Under the pieces are notes generated by a model. It was not told where the DNA came from and made no database searches. It worked only from the letters and a program-made list of their open reading frames with translations. Source: Neptunomonas marina (GTDB lineage Bacteria; Pseudomonadota; Gammaproteobacteria; Pseudomonadales; Balneatricaceae). Taken from it: DNA of 64,000 bases. The stretch spans positions 124,001-188,000 of the forward strand of contig NZ_SACQ01000003.1 of assembly GCF_004005935.1 (NCBI RefSeq). Direction: 5' to 3'. Positions 54,213 to 62,898 of this stretch are shown here, piece by piece; the stretch's first letter is position 1; every line of letters begins with the position of its first letter. The position numbers and the translations under genes were made by a program.

Positions 54213-57200
54213 GGTTTACCTCCTTCACTGACGGTAGCTGTGGGTCTCGGCGGTGCTCTAGGGCGGTCATTGCCATGTAGAACACCGGCGTAAACAGCAA
54301 GCCAAACAAGGTCACGCCAATCATGCCGGAGAAGACGGCCACACCCATCGCTTGGCGCATCTCTGCTCCAGCCCCGCTCGCCAGGACCAATGGCACCACA
54401 CCTGCGGTAAAGGCGATGGATGTCATGAGAATAGGCCGCAGACGTAAGCGACACGCTTCTAAGATCGCTGCTAAGCGCGTTGCGCCGCTATTGCGGTTAT
54501 CGCGCGCAAACTCGACCATCAAGATAGCGTTCTTACACGCCAGAGCCACCAACACGATCAACGCGATGCGTGTAAAGATGTTGTTGTCGCCCTCCATGAG
54601 CCAGATACCCGCCAATGCTGAAAGAATAGTCATCGGCACTATCAGAATAATCGCCAAGGGCAACGTCAGGCTCTCGTACTGGGCCGCCAGCACCATAAAC
54701 ACCAGCAACACCACCAGCGGGAAGATATAGACCATCGTGTTACCCGCCAAGATCTGCTGATAGGTGACTTCGGTCCACTCAAAGGCCATGCCTTTGTCCA
54801 ACTCTTGATTAAGGATGCGCTCAATCGCTTGCTGCGCTTGATCCGAGCTATAACCCGGCGCTGGGTTACCATTGAGCTCCGCACTCGGGTAGCCGTTGTA
54901 GCGCATCACCCGATCAGGACCAATCGCCGGCTCAACTGTGAGCACCGAACCCAGCGGTACCATATCCCCTTTGGCGTTACGCACTTGAAGGCGCAGGATC
55001 TGCTCCGGATCGACCCGGAAGTTGGCATCTGCCTGCGCATTCACCTGATATGTTTTACCAAACAGGTTGAAATCATTGACATAAAGAGAGCCAAGGTAGA
55101 TCTGCAACGTTTCAAATACTTGCGCTAGCGGAATCCCCTGCAGCATCGCTTGCTCGCGGTCAATCTCGATATCCATCTGCGGCACCTGAATACGGAAACT
55201 TGAGTACAAGCCCGTCAATGCCGGATCTTGGCGCGCAGCGTTCAGTACCTTCTGGAGATTTTCGAACAGCGCTTCAAAGCCTAAGCTACCGCGATCTTCG
55301 ATCTGTAGTTTAAAGCCACCTGTCGTACCCAAACCTAAGATCGGTGGAGGCGGAAACACGGCTACGAAGGCCTCATCAATCTCAACAAAGCGGCCATTCA
55401 ACTGGCCCGCTATCGCATTCGCAGAGAGCGCAGGATCAGTGCGTTTGTCAAAGTCCTCTAAGGTTACAAAGACGATGCCGCTGTTGGAGCTATTCGTAAA
55501 GCCGTTCACTGATAGGCCCGGAAACGAGACAGTTTGCAACACGCCGGGCGTATCCAGCGCCAATGCTTCCATCTGGCGAACCACCGCTTCCGTGCGATCA
55601 AGGCTGGCCGCATCAGGTAGTTGCGCCACCGCAACAAGGTACTGTTTATCTTGCAGCGGGATAAAACCGCCGGGCACGGTATCAAAGAGCTTAATCGTAC
55701 CGCCGAGCAAACCCACATACACAATACCAACCACTACGCCTAAGCGAATCAGCTTCTTGACGCCCTTCTCATAGAGGCGGCCACTGCGCTCAAACAAACG
55801 GTTAAAGGGGTTAAATAACCAGCGCCCAAACAACGCGTTCATCACGCGCGTGAGCAGATCTGGCTTGGCATCGTGGCCACGCAGTAGCAACGCGGATAGC
55901 GCAGGTGATAGCGTGAGCGAGTTAAACGCAGAGATCAGCGTCGAGATGGTAATCGTCAGCGCAAACTGTTTATAGAACTGGCCACTCAAACCTTGGATAA
56001 AGGCGGTGGGAATAAACACAGCGCACAGCACCAATGCAATCGCGATAATCGGGCCGGTGACTTCGGTCATCGCTTGGCGAGTCGCCTCTATCGGAGATAG
56101 ACCTTCGCCGATATTACGCTCAACGTTCTCGACCACAACGATGGCATCATCCACCACGATACCGATCGCTAGCACTAACCCAAACAGCGACAGTGTATTG
56201 ATCGAGACACCCAACCACTGCATCACAGCGAAGGTGCCGATCAATGAAACGGGGACCGCAATAAGCGGAATGATCGATGCGCGCCATGTTTGCAGAAACA
56301 AGATCACAACAATCACCACCAGCACGATCGCCTCTAGCAATGTGTCGATCACGGCATCAATCGAGCCGCGCACAAACACAGTCGGATCGTATGCGATACG
56401 ATATTCAACGCCCGCTGGGAACGCTTGCGCTAGGCTATCCATGGTGGTGCGCACCTGATCTGATAGCTCGATTGCGTTAGCGCCGGGGCGTTGGAATACC
56501 GGAATCGCAACCGCTGTTTTACCGTTTAGCAAGGCACGGAGCGAGTAGTTATCTTGGCCAAGATCGATACGCGCCACATCTTTCAGGCGCGTGATAGCAC
56601 CAGAAGGCGCCACTTGAACCACAATGTTTTCGAACTCTTCGGTACTTTCCAAGCGCCCTTTTACGTTAAGCAGCACCTGAAACTCGCTCTCTAATGTGAC
56701 GGGCTGCGCACCTAAACTACCCGCAGCAACTTGCTGGTTTTGCTCGCGAACAGCACGCACAACATCACCGGGCACAAGCCCACGTTCAGCCAAGGCGTCT
56801 GGGTCAAGCCACAGGCGCATTGAATATTTACCACCGCCAAATAGCTGTACATCGCCCACACCCGGCAAGCGGGCTAGCTGATCTTTGATATAGATATCGG
56901 CATAGTTGGATAAGTAGCTAATCTCGCGCTCACCTGAAGGCGAGAAGAGATGCACCACCATGGTTAAGTTAGGTGACGACTTTTCGGCAACCACACCCAG
57001 ACGCTGCACCTCTTGTGGTAGGCGCGGTAACGCACTGGTAACGCGGTTTTGTACCTGCACCTGAGCGCGGTCTAAATCGGTACCGAGCTTAAAGGTCAAG
57101 GTTAGCGTCATCCGGCCATCTGTTGTGGCTTGCGAGAACATGTACAGCATGTTCTCGATGCCATTCATCTCCTGCTCTAGGGGAGCAGCAACAGTTTCTG

Positions 57201-57378
57201 CGATAACTTTTGGATTCGCACCCGGATAGTTCGCGGTCACAACAACCGTTGGCGGCACAACCTCAGGGTATTCGCTGACCGGCAGTTGGAAAAGCGAAAT
57301 GCTTCCCCCTACCAAAATCAGCAGAGACAGCATCGCCGCAAAGATCGGCCGGCTGATAAAAAAGTGGCTAAATTTCAT
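54199..57378 (-). CDS. RND multidrug efflux permease (MexF/AcrB family)
   Basis: Inner-membrane proton-driven RND transporter of 1059 residues. It starts MKFSHFFISRPIFAAMLSLL and has the helix-4 proton relay GLVLAIGIVVDDAIVVVENV (Asp-Asp), the N-terminal ANYPGANPKVIAETVAAPLE and the helix-10 region with Lys (ALACKNAILMVEFARD). Sequence character is closest to the MexF/BpeF hydrophobe-exporter group. It works with the adaptor and outer-membrane lipoprotein of the same operon to export drugs, solvents or dyes. Confidence 0.95.
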   Translation of the reverse strand: MKFSHFFISRPIFAAMLSLLILVGGSISLFQLPVSEYPEVVPPTVVVTANYPGANPKVIAETVAAPLEQEMNGIENMLYMFSQATTDGRMTLTLTFKLGTDLDRAQVQVQNRVTSALPRLPQEVQRLGVVAEKSSPNLTMVVHLFSPSGEREISYLSNYADIYIKDQLARLPGVGDVQLFGGGKYSMRLWLDPDALAERGLVPGDVVRAVREQNQQVAAGSLGAQPVTLESEFQVLLNVKGRLESTEEFENIVVQVAPSGAITRLKDVARIDLGQDNYSLRALLNGKTAVAIPVFQRPGANAIELSDQVRTTMDSLAQAFPAGVEYRIAYDPTVFVRGSIDAVIDTLLEAIVLVVIVVILFLQTWRASIIPLIAVPVSLIGTFAVMQWLGVSINTLSLFGLVLAIGIVVDDAIVVVENVERNIGEGLSPIEATRQAMTEVTGPIIAIALVLCAVFIPTAFIQGLSGQFYKQFALTITISTLISAFNSLTLSPALSALLLRGHDAKPDLLTRVMNALFGRWLFNPFNRLFERSGRLYEKGVKKLIRLGVVVGIVYVGLLGGTIKLFDTVPGGFIPLQDKQYLVAVAQLPDAASLDRTEAVVRQMEALALDTPGVLQTVSFPGLSVNGFTNSSNSGIVFVTLEDFDKRTDPALSANAIAGQLNGRFVEIDEAFVAVFPPPPILGLGTTGGFKLQIEDRGSLGFEALFENLQKVLNAARQDPALTGLYSSFRIQVPQMDIEIDREQAMLQGIPLAQVFETLQIYLGSLYVNDFNLFGKTYQVNAQADANFRVDPEQILRLQVRNAKGDMVPLGSVLTVEPAIGPDRVMRYNGYPSAELNGNPAPGYSSDQAQQAIERILNQELDKGMAFEWTEVTYQQILAGNTMVYIFPLVVLLVFMVLAAQYESLTLPLAIILIVPMTILSALAGIWLMEGDNNIFTRIALIVLVALACKNAILMVEFARDNRNSGATRLAAILEACRLRLRPILMTSIAFTAGVVPLVLASGAGAEMRQAMGVAVFSGMIGVTLFGLLFTPVFYMAMTALEHRRDPQLPSVKEVNHEQN

Positions 57379-57395
57379 AACGATAGCGGCCCTAC

Positions 57396-58547
57396 TTACG
57401 CAGACGGTTCAATGTCAGAAGCGAGTATTGTGAGATCTTGCGTTTCGATCTGAACATCGCGTGGCGTGATCGGCATCCCCGGACCAACGCGTGCAGGACC
57501 GTTAACAGCGATGCGCTCACCCGGCTCAAGACCTGACATCACAACACGCAATGCGCCTTCACGTGCGCCCAGTTCGACTTTGCGGTACTCAAGCACATTG
57601 CTGTCATTGACAACCAACACGAAGCGATTTTTCAGGTCAGTACCGATCGCGCGGTCAGGTACAACAACGGTCGGCTGAGACGCTGAAGCCTCTAGCGTGA
57701 TGCGCGCAAACGCTCCCGGGCGCAGGTTAGCGGCATCCGCTGTAAACACAGCGCGTACCCGCAAGGTGCCCGTTTGCTCGTTGATACGGTTGTCGATAAA
57801 GTCGATCTGGCCCATGTGTGCCAGATCATTGCGGCCCACCAAGCTCAATACTGCCGGTGTTTGGCTCTGCATCGAAACATCAGAGAAGGTGCTGTTCCAC
57901 GTCCGCTCATCAATATCGAAATAGGCATACAAACGATCCGTTGCAACCAAAGAGGTCAATACACTCTGGCCGGCAATAACGTTGTTACCTGCGGTGATAA
58001 ATGCGTTGGAGACTTGGCCATCGATGGGTGCGCGCACCTCAGTGAACTCAAGATTCAACTTAGCGGCATCTAACGCCGCTTTAACCGAAGCCAACTCAGA
58101 CGCGCGTTGCGCTGCAACCGATAAACGCGACTCCGCTTGTTCGGCAGACATCGCGTTACGCCCCTGCAGACGTTTTGCGCGCTTTGCTTCTGAGCGCGCT
58201 TGGCGCAGTGCAGCTTGAGCACGGTTAAGATCTGCTTCTAAACGAGCAACGTCCGCAGCGAACGGGCGCGGATCAATACGAAAGAGGAGATCACCCTTTT
58301 TCACGTGGCTGCCCTCGCGAAACTCAACCGCGTCGATCACGCCTGAGACACGCGGGCGCAACTCAACTTGCTGTGGCGATACTAAACGCGTGGTAAAGGT
58401 ATGCTCAGGGCTATACTGGGCATAGATGACGGTTGCCACATCCACAGGCTGCGGTGGTGGTGCTGACTGTGCCGGTGTTTCCGCTTCTGCGGTGCAACCT
58501 ACGAGGACAACAGCCAGTAGTAAACTGGAAAGTATGCGCAAATGCAT
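57396..58547 (-). CDS. RND periplasmic adaptor (MexE-type membrane fusion protein)
   Basis: Periplasmic adaptor lipoprotein of 383 residues with lipobox VVLVGC, a barrel-sandwich half-motif (LRPRVSGVIDAVEFREGSHV), a long helical hairpin (NRAQAALRQARSEAKRAKRL), the second half-motif (TEVRAPIDGQVSNAFITAGN) and beta-barrel and membrane-proximal domains. The ATG at 58547 follows GGAG by 8 bases; a GTG three codons earlier is less likely. First gene of the MexEF-OprN-like operon. No LysR (MexT-like) or TetR regulator is adjacent. Confidence 0.93.
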   Translation of the reverse strand: MHLRILSSLLLAVVLVGCTAEAETPAQSAPPPQPVDVATVIYAQYSPEHTFTTRLVSPQQVELRPRVSGVIDAVEFREGSHVKKGDLLFRIDPRPFAADVARLEADLNRAQAALRQARSEAKRAKRLQGRNAMSAEQAESRLSVAAQRASELASVKAALDAAKLNLEFTEVRAPIDGQVSNAFITAGNNVIAGQSVLTSLVATDRLYAYFDIDERTWNSTFSDVSMQSQTPAVLSLVGRNDLAHMGQIDFIDNRINEQTGTLRVRAVFTADAANLRPGAFARITLEASASQPTVVVPDRAIGTDLKNRFVLVVNDSNVLEYRKVELGAREGALRVVMSGLEPGERIAVNGPARVGPGMPITPRDVQIETQDLTILASDIEPSA

Positions 58548-58922
58548 GAAACTCACTCCAACTTAGAGTCGATTAAACAAATGTGGCGTGAGTATCTAAG
58601 AAGCGCCCCCCAACCTGTAGGGGTGCGGTGGTTACATTGGTTGCAACAATAAGTTGAAACAAGCGATAGACAGAGCTAACCAAAAATATTAGAAAAAACA
58701 CATATTAAGATCTTGGCCATAACGGGCATTCAAAAGTTGCCGTAAGCGCCCTACGCCGAAATAAATAAGAGCAGAAAAGGCTGTATTTGAGTCCATGGTG
58801 AAACGCAAAAAAGGGTTCGGTTCAAGCGATGAAGCCCTACGATTTCTAAGACAAAATCAACTTGAGAAAAAGTACATTCAAAGCATTTGAGAATAGCTTC
58901 GTAAAACGAAGGCAATTTGAAT
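58548..58922. other. Upstream region of the efflux operon
   Basis: 375 bases between the adaptor gene and the decayed IS. The only candidate gene is a weak 31-codon frame at 58795-58890 (starting MVKRKKGFGSSDEALRFL), preceded by a poor AAAAGG site, which may be chance. A short GC-rich inverted stretch near 58607-58627 (CCCC facing GGGG) is close to where the efflux promoter should be. Confidence 0.3.
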
Positions 58923-59915
58923 TAGTTACGACCTAATCTGATATCTCCTCTTGAATAAGGTGGGGGTTACCAGTTTGATAATGGGTGTCGAATCCAATCA
59001 AACGAAAAAAGGTAACCCTCATGTTGCATACTAACAAGCCGATCATTAAACACAAAGCGGGTCTTCTGAACTTGGCTGAAGAGCTGGGTAATGTTTCAAA
59101 ACCCTGTCAGTGATGGGCGTTTCCAGAGATATGCTCTATCGCTATCAGGAACTGGCTGATCAGGGTGGTGTTGATGCGCTGATTAATCAAAGTCGACTAC
59201 AGCCAATCTCAAGAACCGAGTCGATCCTCAGCTTGAAGCTGCCGTGTGTGAATACGCTATCGAACAGCCTGCTCATGGCCAAGTTAGAGTTAGCAATGAA
59301 CTTCGTAAACGAGGTGTATTCGTTTCACCGAGCGGGGTTCGTTCAGTCTGGATGTTAAACGATCAGGAGAACTTCCAAAAGCGCCTGAAGGCACTGGAAG
59401 ACAAGGTAGCCGCTCTCGAACCTAAGAAACTTGATGATGAGGTTAGTGGTGAGATCGAAACACATCATCCTGGCTATCTCGGGTCGCAGGATACGTTCTA
59501 CGTAGGTAACCTGAAAGGCGTTGGCAGGATCTACCAGCAAACACTCGTAGGTACCTATTCAAAGGTGGCGTTTGCCAAGCTTTACACGACGAAGACGCCC
59601 ATCACCGCTGCTGACACACTAAATGATTGAGTGCTTCCGTTCTTTGCTGAACAGGAGATGCCCATGCTGAGGATCTTAACAGACTGAGGACCCGAGTATT
59701 GCGGGCGTCCTGAAGTGCATAACTACCAGTTATATCTAGCGATCAACGACTACTATAACAATGACCGAACTCATCAGGGCAAAATGTGCTGCGGCAGAAC
59801 GCCAATGGTAACATTACTTGATGGTAAGCAGATCGGGCTGGAAAAGAATCTGAGCCAGATCTAATCTGACCAGCCATCCAGAAAAACTGTTAGCTGTCAG
59901 ATTAGGTCTGAACTA
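58923..59915 (+). mobile_element. Decayed IS481-family insertion sequence
   Basis: Bounded by near-identical terminal inverted repeats: TAGTTACGACCTAATCTGA at 58923-58941 and its imperfect complement at 59897-59915 (TCAGATTAGGTCTGAACTA). Inside lies a broken transposase. The element ends 8 bases beyond the stop of the iron alcohol dehydrogenase gene. I see no clear target-site duplication. Confidence 0.75.
59021..59864 (+). pseudogene. IS481-family transposase, frameshifted and internally deleted
   Basis: The reading begins MLHTNKPIIKHKAGLLNLAE in one frame, stops at 59110, and continues in others: MGVSRDMLYRYQELADQGGV, then VRVSNELRKRGVFVSPSGVR, then GYLGSQDTFYVGNLKGVGRI and VAFAKLYTTKTPITAADTL. 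Further on LRILTD is followed by a stop, then YQLYLAIND fuses directly to YYNNDRTHQGKMCCGR. The join shows that the part of the rve catalytic domain normally between these blocks, holding the last catalytic Glu, is deleted. The element cannot move by itself. Confidence 0.8.
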
Positions 59916-59922
59916 CTACAGC

Positions 59923-61074
59923 TTAATGACTATAAGCTGTTTCCAAGATTTTCAGGTAGCTTTCGATGGTCATCGCTTTTGCATTGCTCGCGTCTGAGCC
60001 ATTGTTTTTTGACTTCTCGGCAATAACACTAAAATCTTTCGGATCAACATGAGGCAACTCACTAAAGTGAGGAATCTCTAATGCCTTGTTAATTTCAAAC
60101 AGCTTTTCAACCGCTTGTTGGATCGCTTCAGCTGTCGGCAAATTAGGATCAATACCCATCGCATGTGCAACATTGGCGTGACGCTCTAAGTCAGCATCAC
60201 AGTTGTGCTGGAAAACAAACGGCAGGAAGATCGCATTACCAACCCCATGAGGGGTGTCATACATACCACCTATAGATTCTGAAATACAGTGTACACCTGC
60301 GACATCAGTATTACCGAAAGCCATTCCGGCAATCGTACTCGCAACCAGCATATTGCGTCTTGCTGTAGCATCTTCAGGTTTTTGCACAGCGTTTAACAAA
60401 TTTTGACTAATCAAGCGAATGGCATGCAGCGCTAAACCGTCACTAACGGGGTTGTTGCATGTTGATGTATAAGCTTCAATAGCGTGCGTCAGCGCATCGA
60501 CACCTGTTGCTGCTGCAATAGAGGCTGGCAGCGTCGCTGTGATATTTTCATCCAGCAACGCCATTACGGGTGCAATTTTATGGCTCCCTACTGTCACTTT
60601 TACTTTGCGAGCCTCATCGGTAATCACGGAAGAAAAGGTTACTTCACTGCCCGTACCCGCAGTTGTCGGAATGGCAACAATTTGTACCGGATCGTTTTCA
60701 AAATCCCGTTTTCCGACAAAATCAATCGCGGAGCCTTCATTACGAAGCAGAACACTGATGGTTTTTGCCGCATCAATTGCGCTACCACCACCGATGGCCA
60801 AAATTCCTTGAATATTCATGTCTCGGAAATGATTTGCGGCCTCTTCACACTCTGTGTTTCGGGGATTTGGCTTGATATTACTATATTCATAAAACTCAAC
60901 ATCGCACTTGTTCAAGCTAGTATAAATAGGTTCAAGAATCCCAGCTGACTTAATGCCAGGATCCGTTACAACAAGCACTTTATTTATGCCTAAGTCATTT
61001 AAATATTTACCAGCATTGTTAGCAGAACCTGCCTCTGAAACAATTTGCGTAGGAACCATGAAATTAAAGTTCAT
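59923..61074 (-). CDS. Iron-containing alcohol dehydrogenase (second copy in window)
   Basis: Group III Fe-dependent alcohol dehydrogenase of 383 residues: LAIGGGSAIDAAKTISVLL for NAD binding, PTTAGTGSEVTFSSV, and metal ligands in ATGVDALTHAIEAYTS, GVHCISESIG and YDTPHGVGNAIFLP. It differs clearly from DddB. It stands alone on the minus strand with the IS remnant at its 3' side. The substrate may be a short-chain alcohol, but the exact reaction is not deducible. Confidence 0.88.
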   Translation of the reverse strand: MNFNFMVPTQIVSEAGSANNAGKYLNDLGINKVLVVTDPGIKSAGILEPIYTSLNKCDVEFYEYSNIKPNPRNTECEEAANHFRDMNIQGILAIGGGSAIDAAKTISVLLRNEGSAIDFVGKRDFENDPVQIVAIPTTAGTGSEVTFSSVITDEARKVKVTVGSHKIAPVMALLDENITATLPASIAAATGVDALTHAIEAYTSTCNNPVSDGLALHAIRLISQNLLNAVQKPEDATARRNMLVASTIAGMAFGNTDVAGVHCISESIGGMYDTPHGVGNAIFLPFVFQHNCDADLERHANVAHAMGIDPNLPTAEAIQQAVEKLFEINKALEIPHFSELPHVDPKDFSVIAEKSKNNGSDASNAKAMTIESYLKILETAYSH

Positions 61075-61202
61075 GAGATAGTCACCTTATTTTTTTAATC
61101 ACACAATTTTTTTGAGATAGCCAGATAGCTAGAAAACACAACAGAACCAAAACCCGGCATCGTTTATCTATATTTCTTACAGCCGAATACTCTCGTCTAA
61201 AT

Positions 61203-61517
61203 TCAGCTAAGATATGAACAGCAGTAATCGGTTATAGTCCGCACTTTCACTTTAAAGCGACTGTTAGATGGCACATAAAAGGTCTGACCACCAGAGATCT
61301 CCTGCCATGACGTCTGCTCTGGGAGTAAGACAAAAAGTTGACCTGAAGTAACCTCCATCTTTTCTGCATCTTGCGTATTAAACTCATACTCGCCTGGCAT
61401 CATGATGCCCAAGGTTAGATGCGTTCCATCTTCCAAAGTAACGCTACGGCTGGTGACATCACCTTCAAAATAAATATTTGCGGCTTTGTCGATAGTGACG
61501 TTTGTAATTGTTGACAT
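61203..61517 (-). CDS. ppnP: Pyrimidine/purine nucleoside phosphorylase PpnP
   Basis: Cupin-fold protein of 104 residues related to E. coli PpnP (YaiE, DUF1255), which phosphorolyses several nucleosides. Family residues include ANIYFEGDVTSRSV, LGIMMPGEYEFNTQDAEKM, SGQLFVLLPEQTSWQEI and the C-terminal Tyr/Cys-rich DYCCSYL. It lies between proC and the alcohol dehydrogenase gene, all on the minus strand. Confidence 0.9.
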   Translation of the reverse strand: MSTITNVTIDKAANIYFEGDVTSRSVTLEDGTHLTLGIMMPGEYEFNTQDAEKMEVTSGQLFVLLPEQTSWQEISGGQTFYVPSNSRFKVKVRTITDYCCSYLS

Positions 61518-61562
61518 AGATACAACCTTGATTATTAATTATCCGGACTAACCAACAGCCGT

Positions 61563-62384
61563 TTAGCTCTGGCTCAGTTCTACGGAGCGGCTATAAGCGG
61601 CTTTTACTGCCCCTCGCACAATGGAGGGAAAGCCGTTCTGCTCAAAATAATTGATGGCGCTTTCTGTTGTGCCGCCCTTTGAAGTCACCTGCTGTCTTAA
61701 TTCAGCGGGTTTAAAGCTGGACCCCTGTGCCATTTTTGCCGAACCAAGTGCAGTGAAGCATGCCAGCTTATGTGCGCTCTGTTCTGAAAGCCCTAACTCA
61801 ATACCGGCCTGGACCATGTTTTCAAACATGAGGAAGAAGTAAGCAGGACCACTGCCAGACAGAGCCGTAATGGTGTTGATATCGTTCTCGTCAGTGACTT
61901 CAACACAGTCACCAAAGGACTCCGCAATCATCAGCGACTTCCGTTTCTGGGGAGTGCTTGTATGTGAGTTTGCATAAAGTCCTGACATGCCCTGTCCGAT
62001 CAATGCGGGCATATTTGGCATTAAACGGACTACTGCTGTGTCTTCACCCAATATGCTGGCGATTTGTATGGTTTTGACACCTGCGGCCACCGAGATAAAG
62101 AGTTTGCCAACATGTTTGCCACTACTCGCAATATCCTGAGTGACGGTATCAATAACTTGAGGTTTAACCGCCAGAATAATGGTCTCACTCTGAACAACCA
62201 GTGTGTTCAGATTATCAGTGACTCGGACCCCCAAACATTTCGACAGCTCTGCTGATTTTTCCTTCGAGGTTTCAGCAACTAGGATTTTTTCAGCGGGGTA
62301 ACCGTTAGAAAGCAAACCCTTCATCATGGCAGAAGCCATGTTGCCGCCTCCGACAAAACCGATAACTGTTTCAGTGCTACTCAT
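61563..62384 (-). CDS. proC: Pyrroline-5-carboxylate reductase
   Basis: NAD(P)H-dependent enzyme of 273 residues for the last step of proline synthesis. The N-terminal dinucleotide loop FVGGGNMASAMMKGLLSNG, the middle LIGQGMSGLYAN and the conserved C-terminal ALSGSGPAYFFLMFENM, with LRQQVTSKGGTTESAI, are diagnostic. An AGGAGTC ribosome-binding site precedes the ATG. A proC copy outside the usual pilT/yggT neighbourhood suggests that it may be a second, accessory copy. Confidence 0.93.
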   Translation of the reverse strand: MSSTETVIGFVGGGNMASAMMKGLLSNGYPAEKILVAETSKEKSAELSKCLGVRVTDNLNTLVVQSETIILAVKPQVIDTVTQDIASSGKHVGKLFISVAAGVKTIQIASILGEDTAVVRLMPNMPALIGQGMSGLYANSHTSTPQKRKSLMIAESFGDCVEVTDENDINTITALSGSGPAYFFLMFENMVQAGIELGLSEQSAHKLACFTALGSAKMAQGSSFKPAELRQQVTSKGGTTESAINYFEQNGFPSIVRGAVKAAYSRSVELSQS

Positions 62385-62898
62385 AATTGACTCCTAAAAT
62401 TGGGGCACAACAGTGACACCTGAGATACCCGGTCGCTCTGATCGTACAGGCCCGATAACTGTTAGTTCATGGGTGATCACTCAATCCATAGGAACATTTG
62501 GATTTGTCTGATCAGCCAACAACAAGCCAGCCAGTCCTTCTTTTCCAGCTTTCATACTGTTGTTTCCCATACAACCTTTAATGAATATCGTACTACTCAA
62601 TGCTCGGAATTATCTTGCTTTATCACCTCTAAAAGACAAAAAAACAGAAAGAAAGAACTCAAATAAAAAAAGAAAAACGAAAGACTATTACAAATAAAAC
62701 ACTTTAGAATAAAAGGCTCACCCATACACAACATTTATCAAAAATGTAAGGACCTATAACATCGCCGCGAGTATGATCAGGGAAGAGCGCTCACCTCCAT
62801 CTGTGAGACACTCATCCCAGGACACAACGCTTACACTTTGTGGAGTGATTGATTTGATTGAGCCATACGCAATAGTCTGACTCATAACACTTCAGCGG
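62385..62898. other. Intergenic region between TRAP permease and proC, with hairpins
   Basis: About 510 bases. The proC-proximal two thirds are AT-rich and should contain the proC promoter. At 62780-62842 the sequence can form two hairpins: GGGA/TCCC enclosing CTCAC/GTGAG (62790-62794 with 62803-62807), and CACAA/TTGTG (62823-62827 with 62838-62842). I cannot assign them to a known RNA class, and see no gene. Confidence 0.35.
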
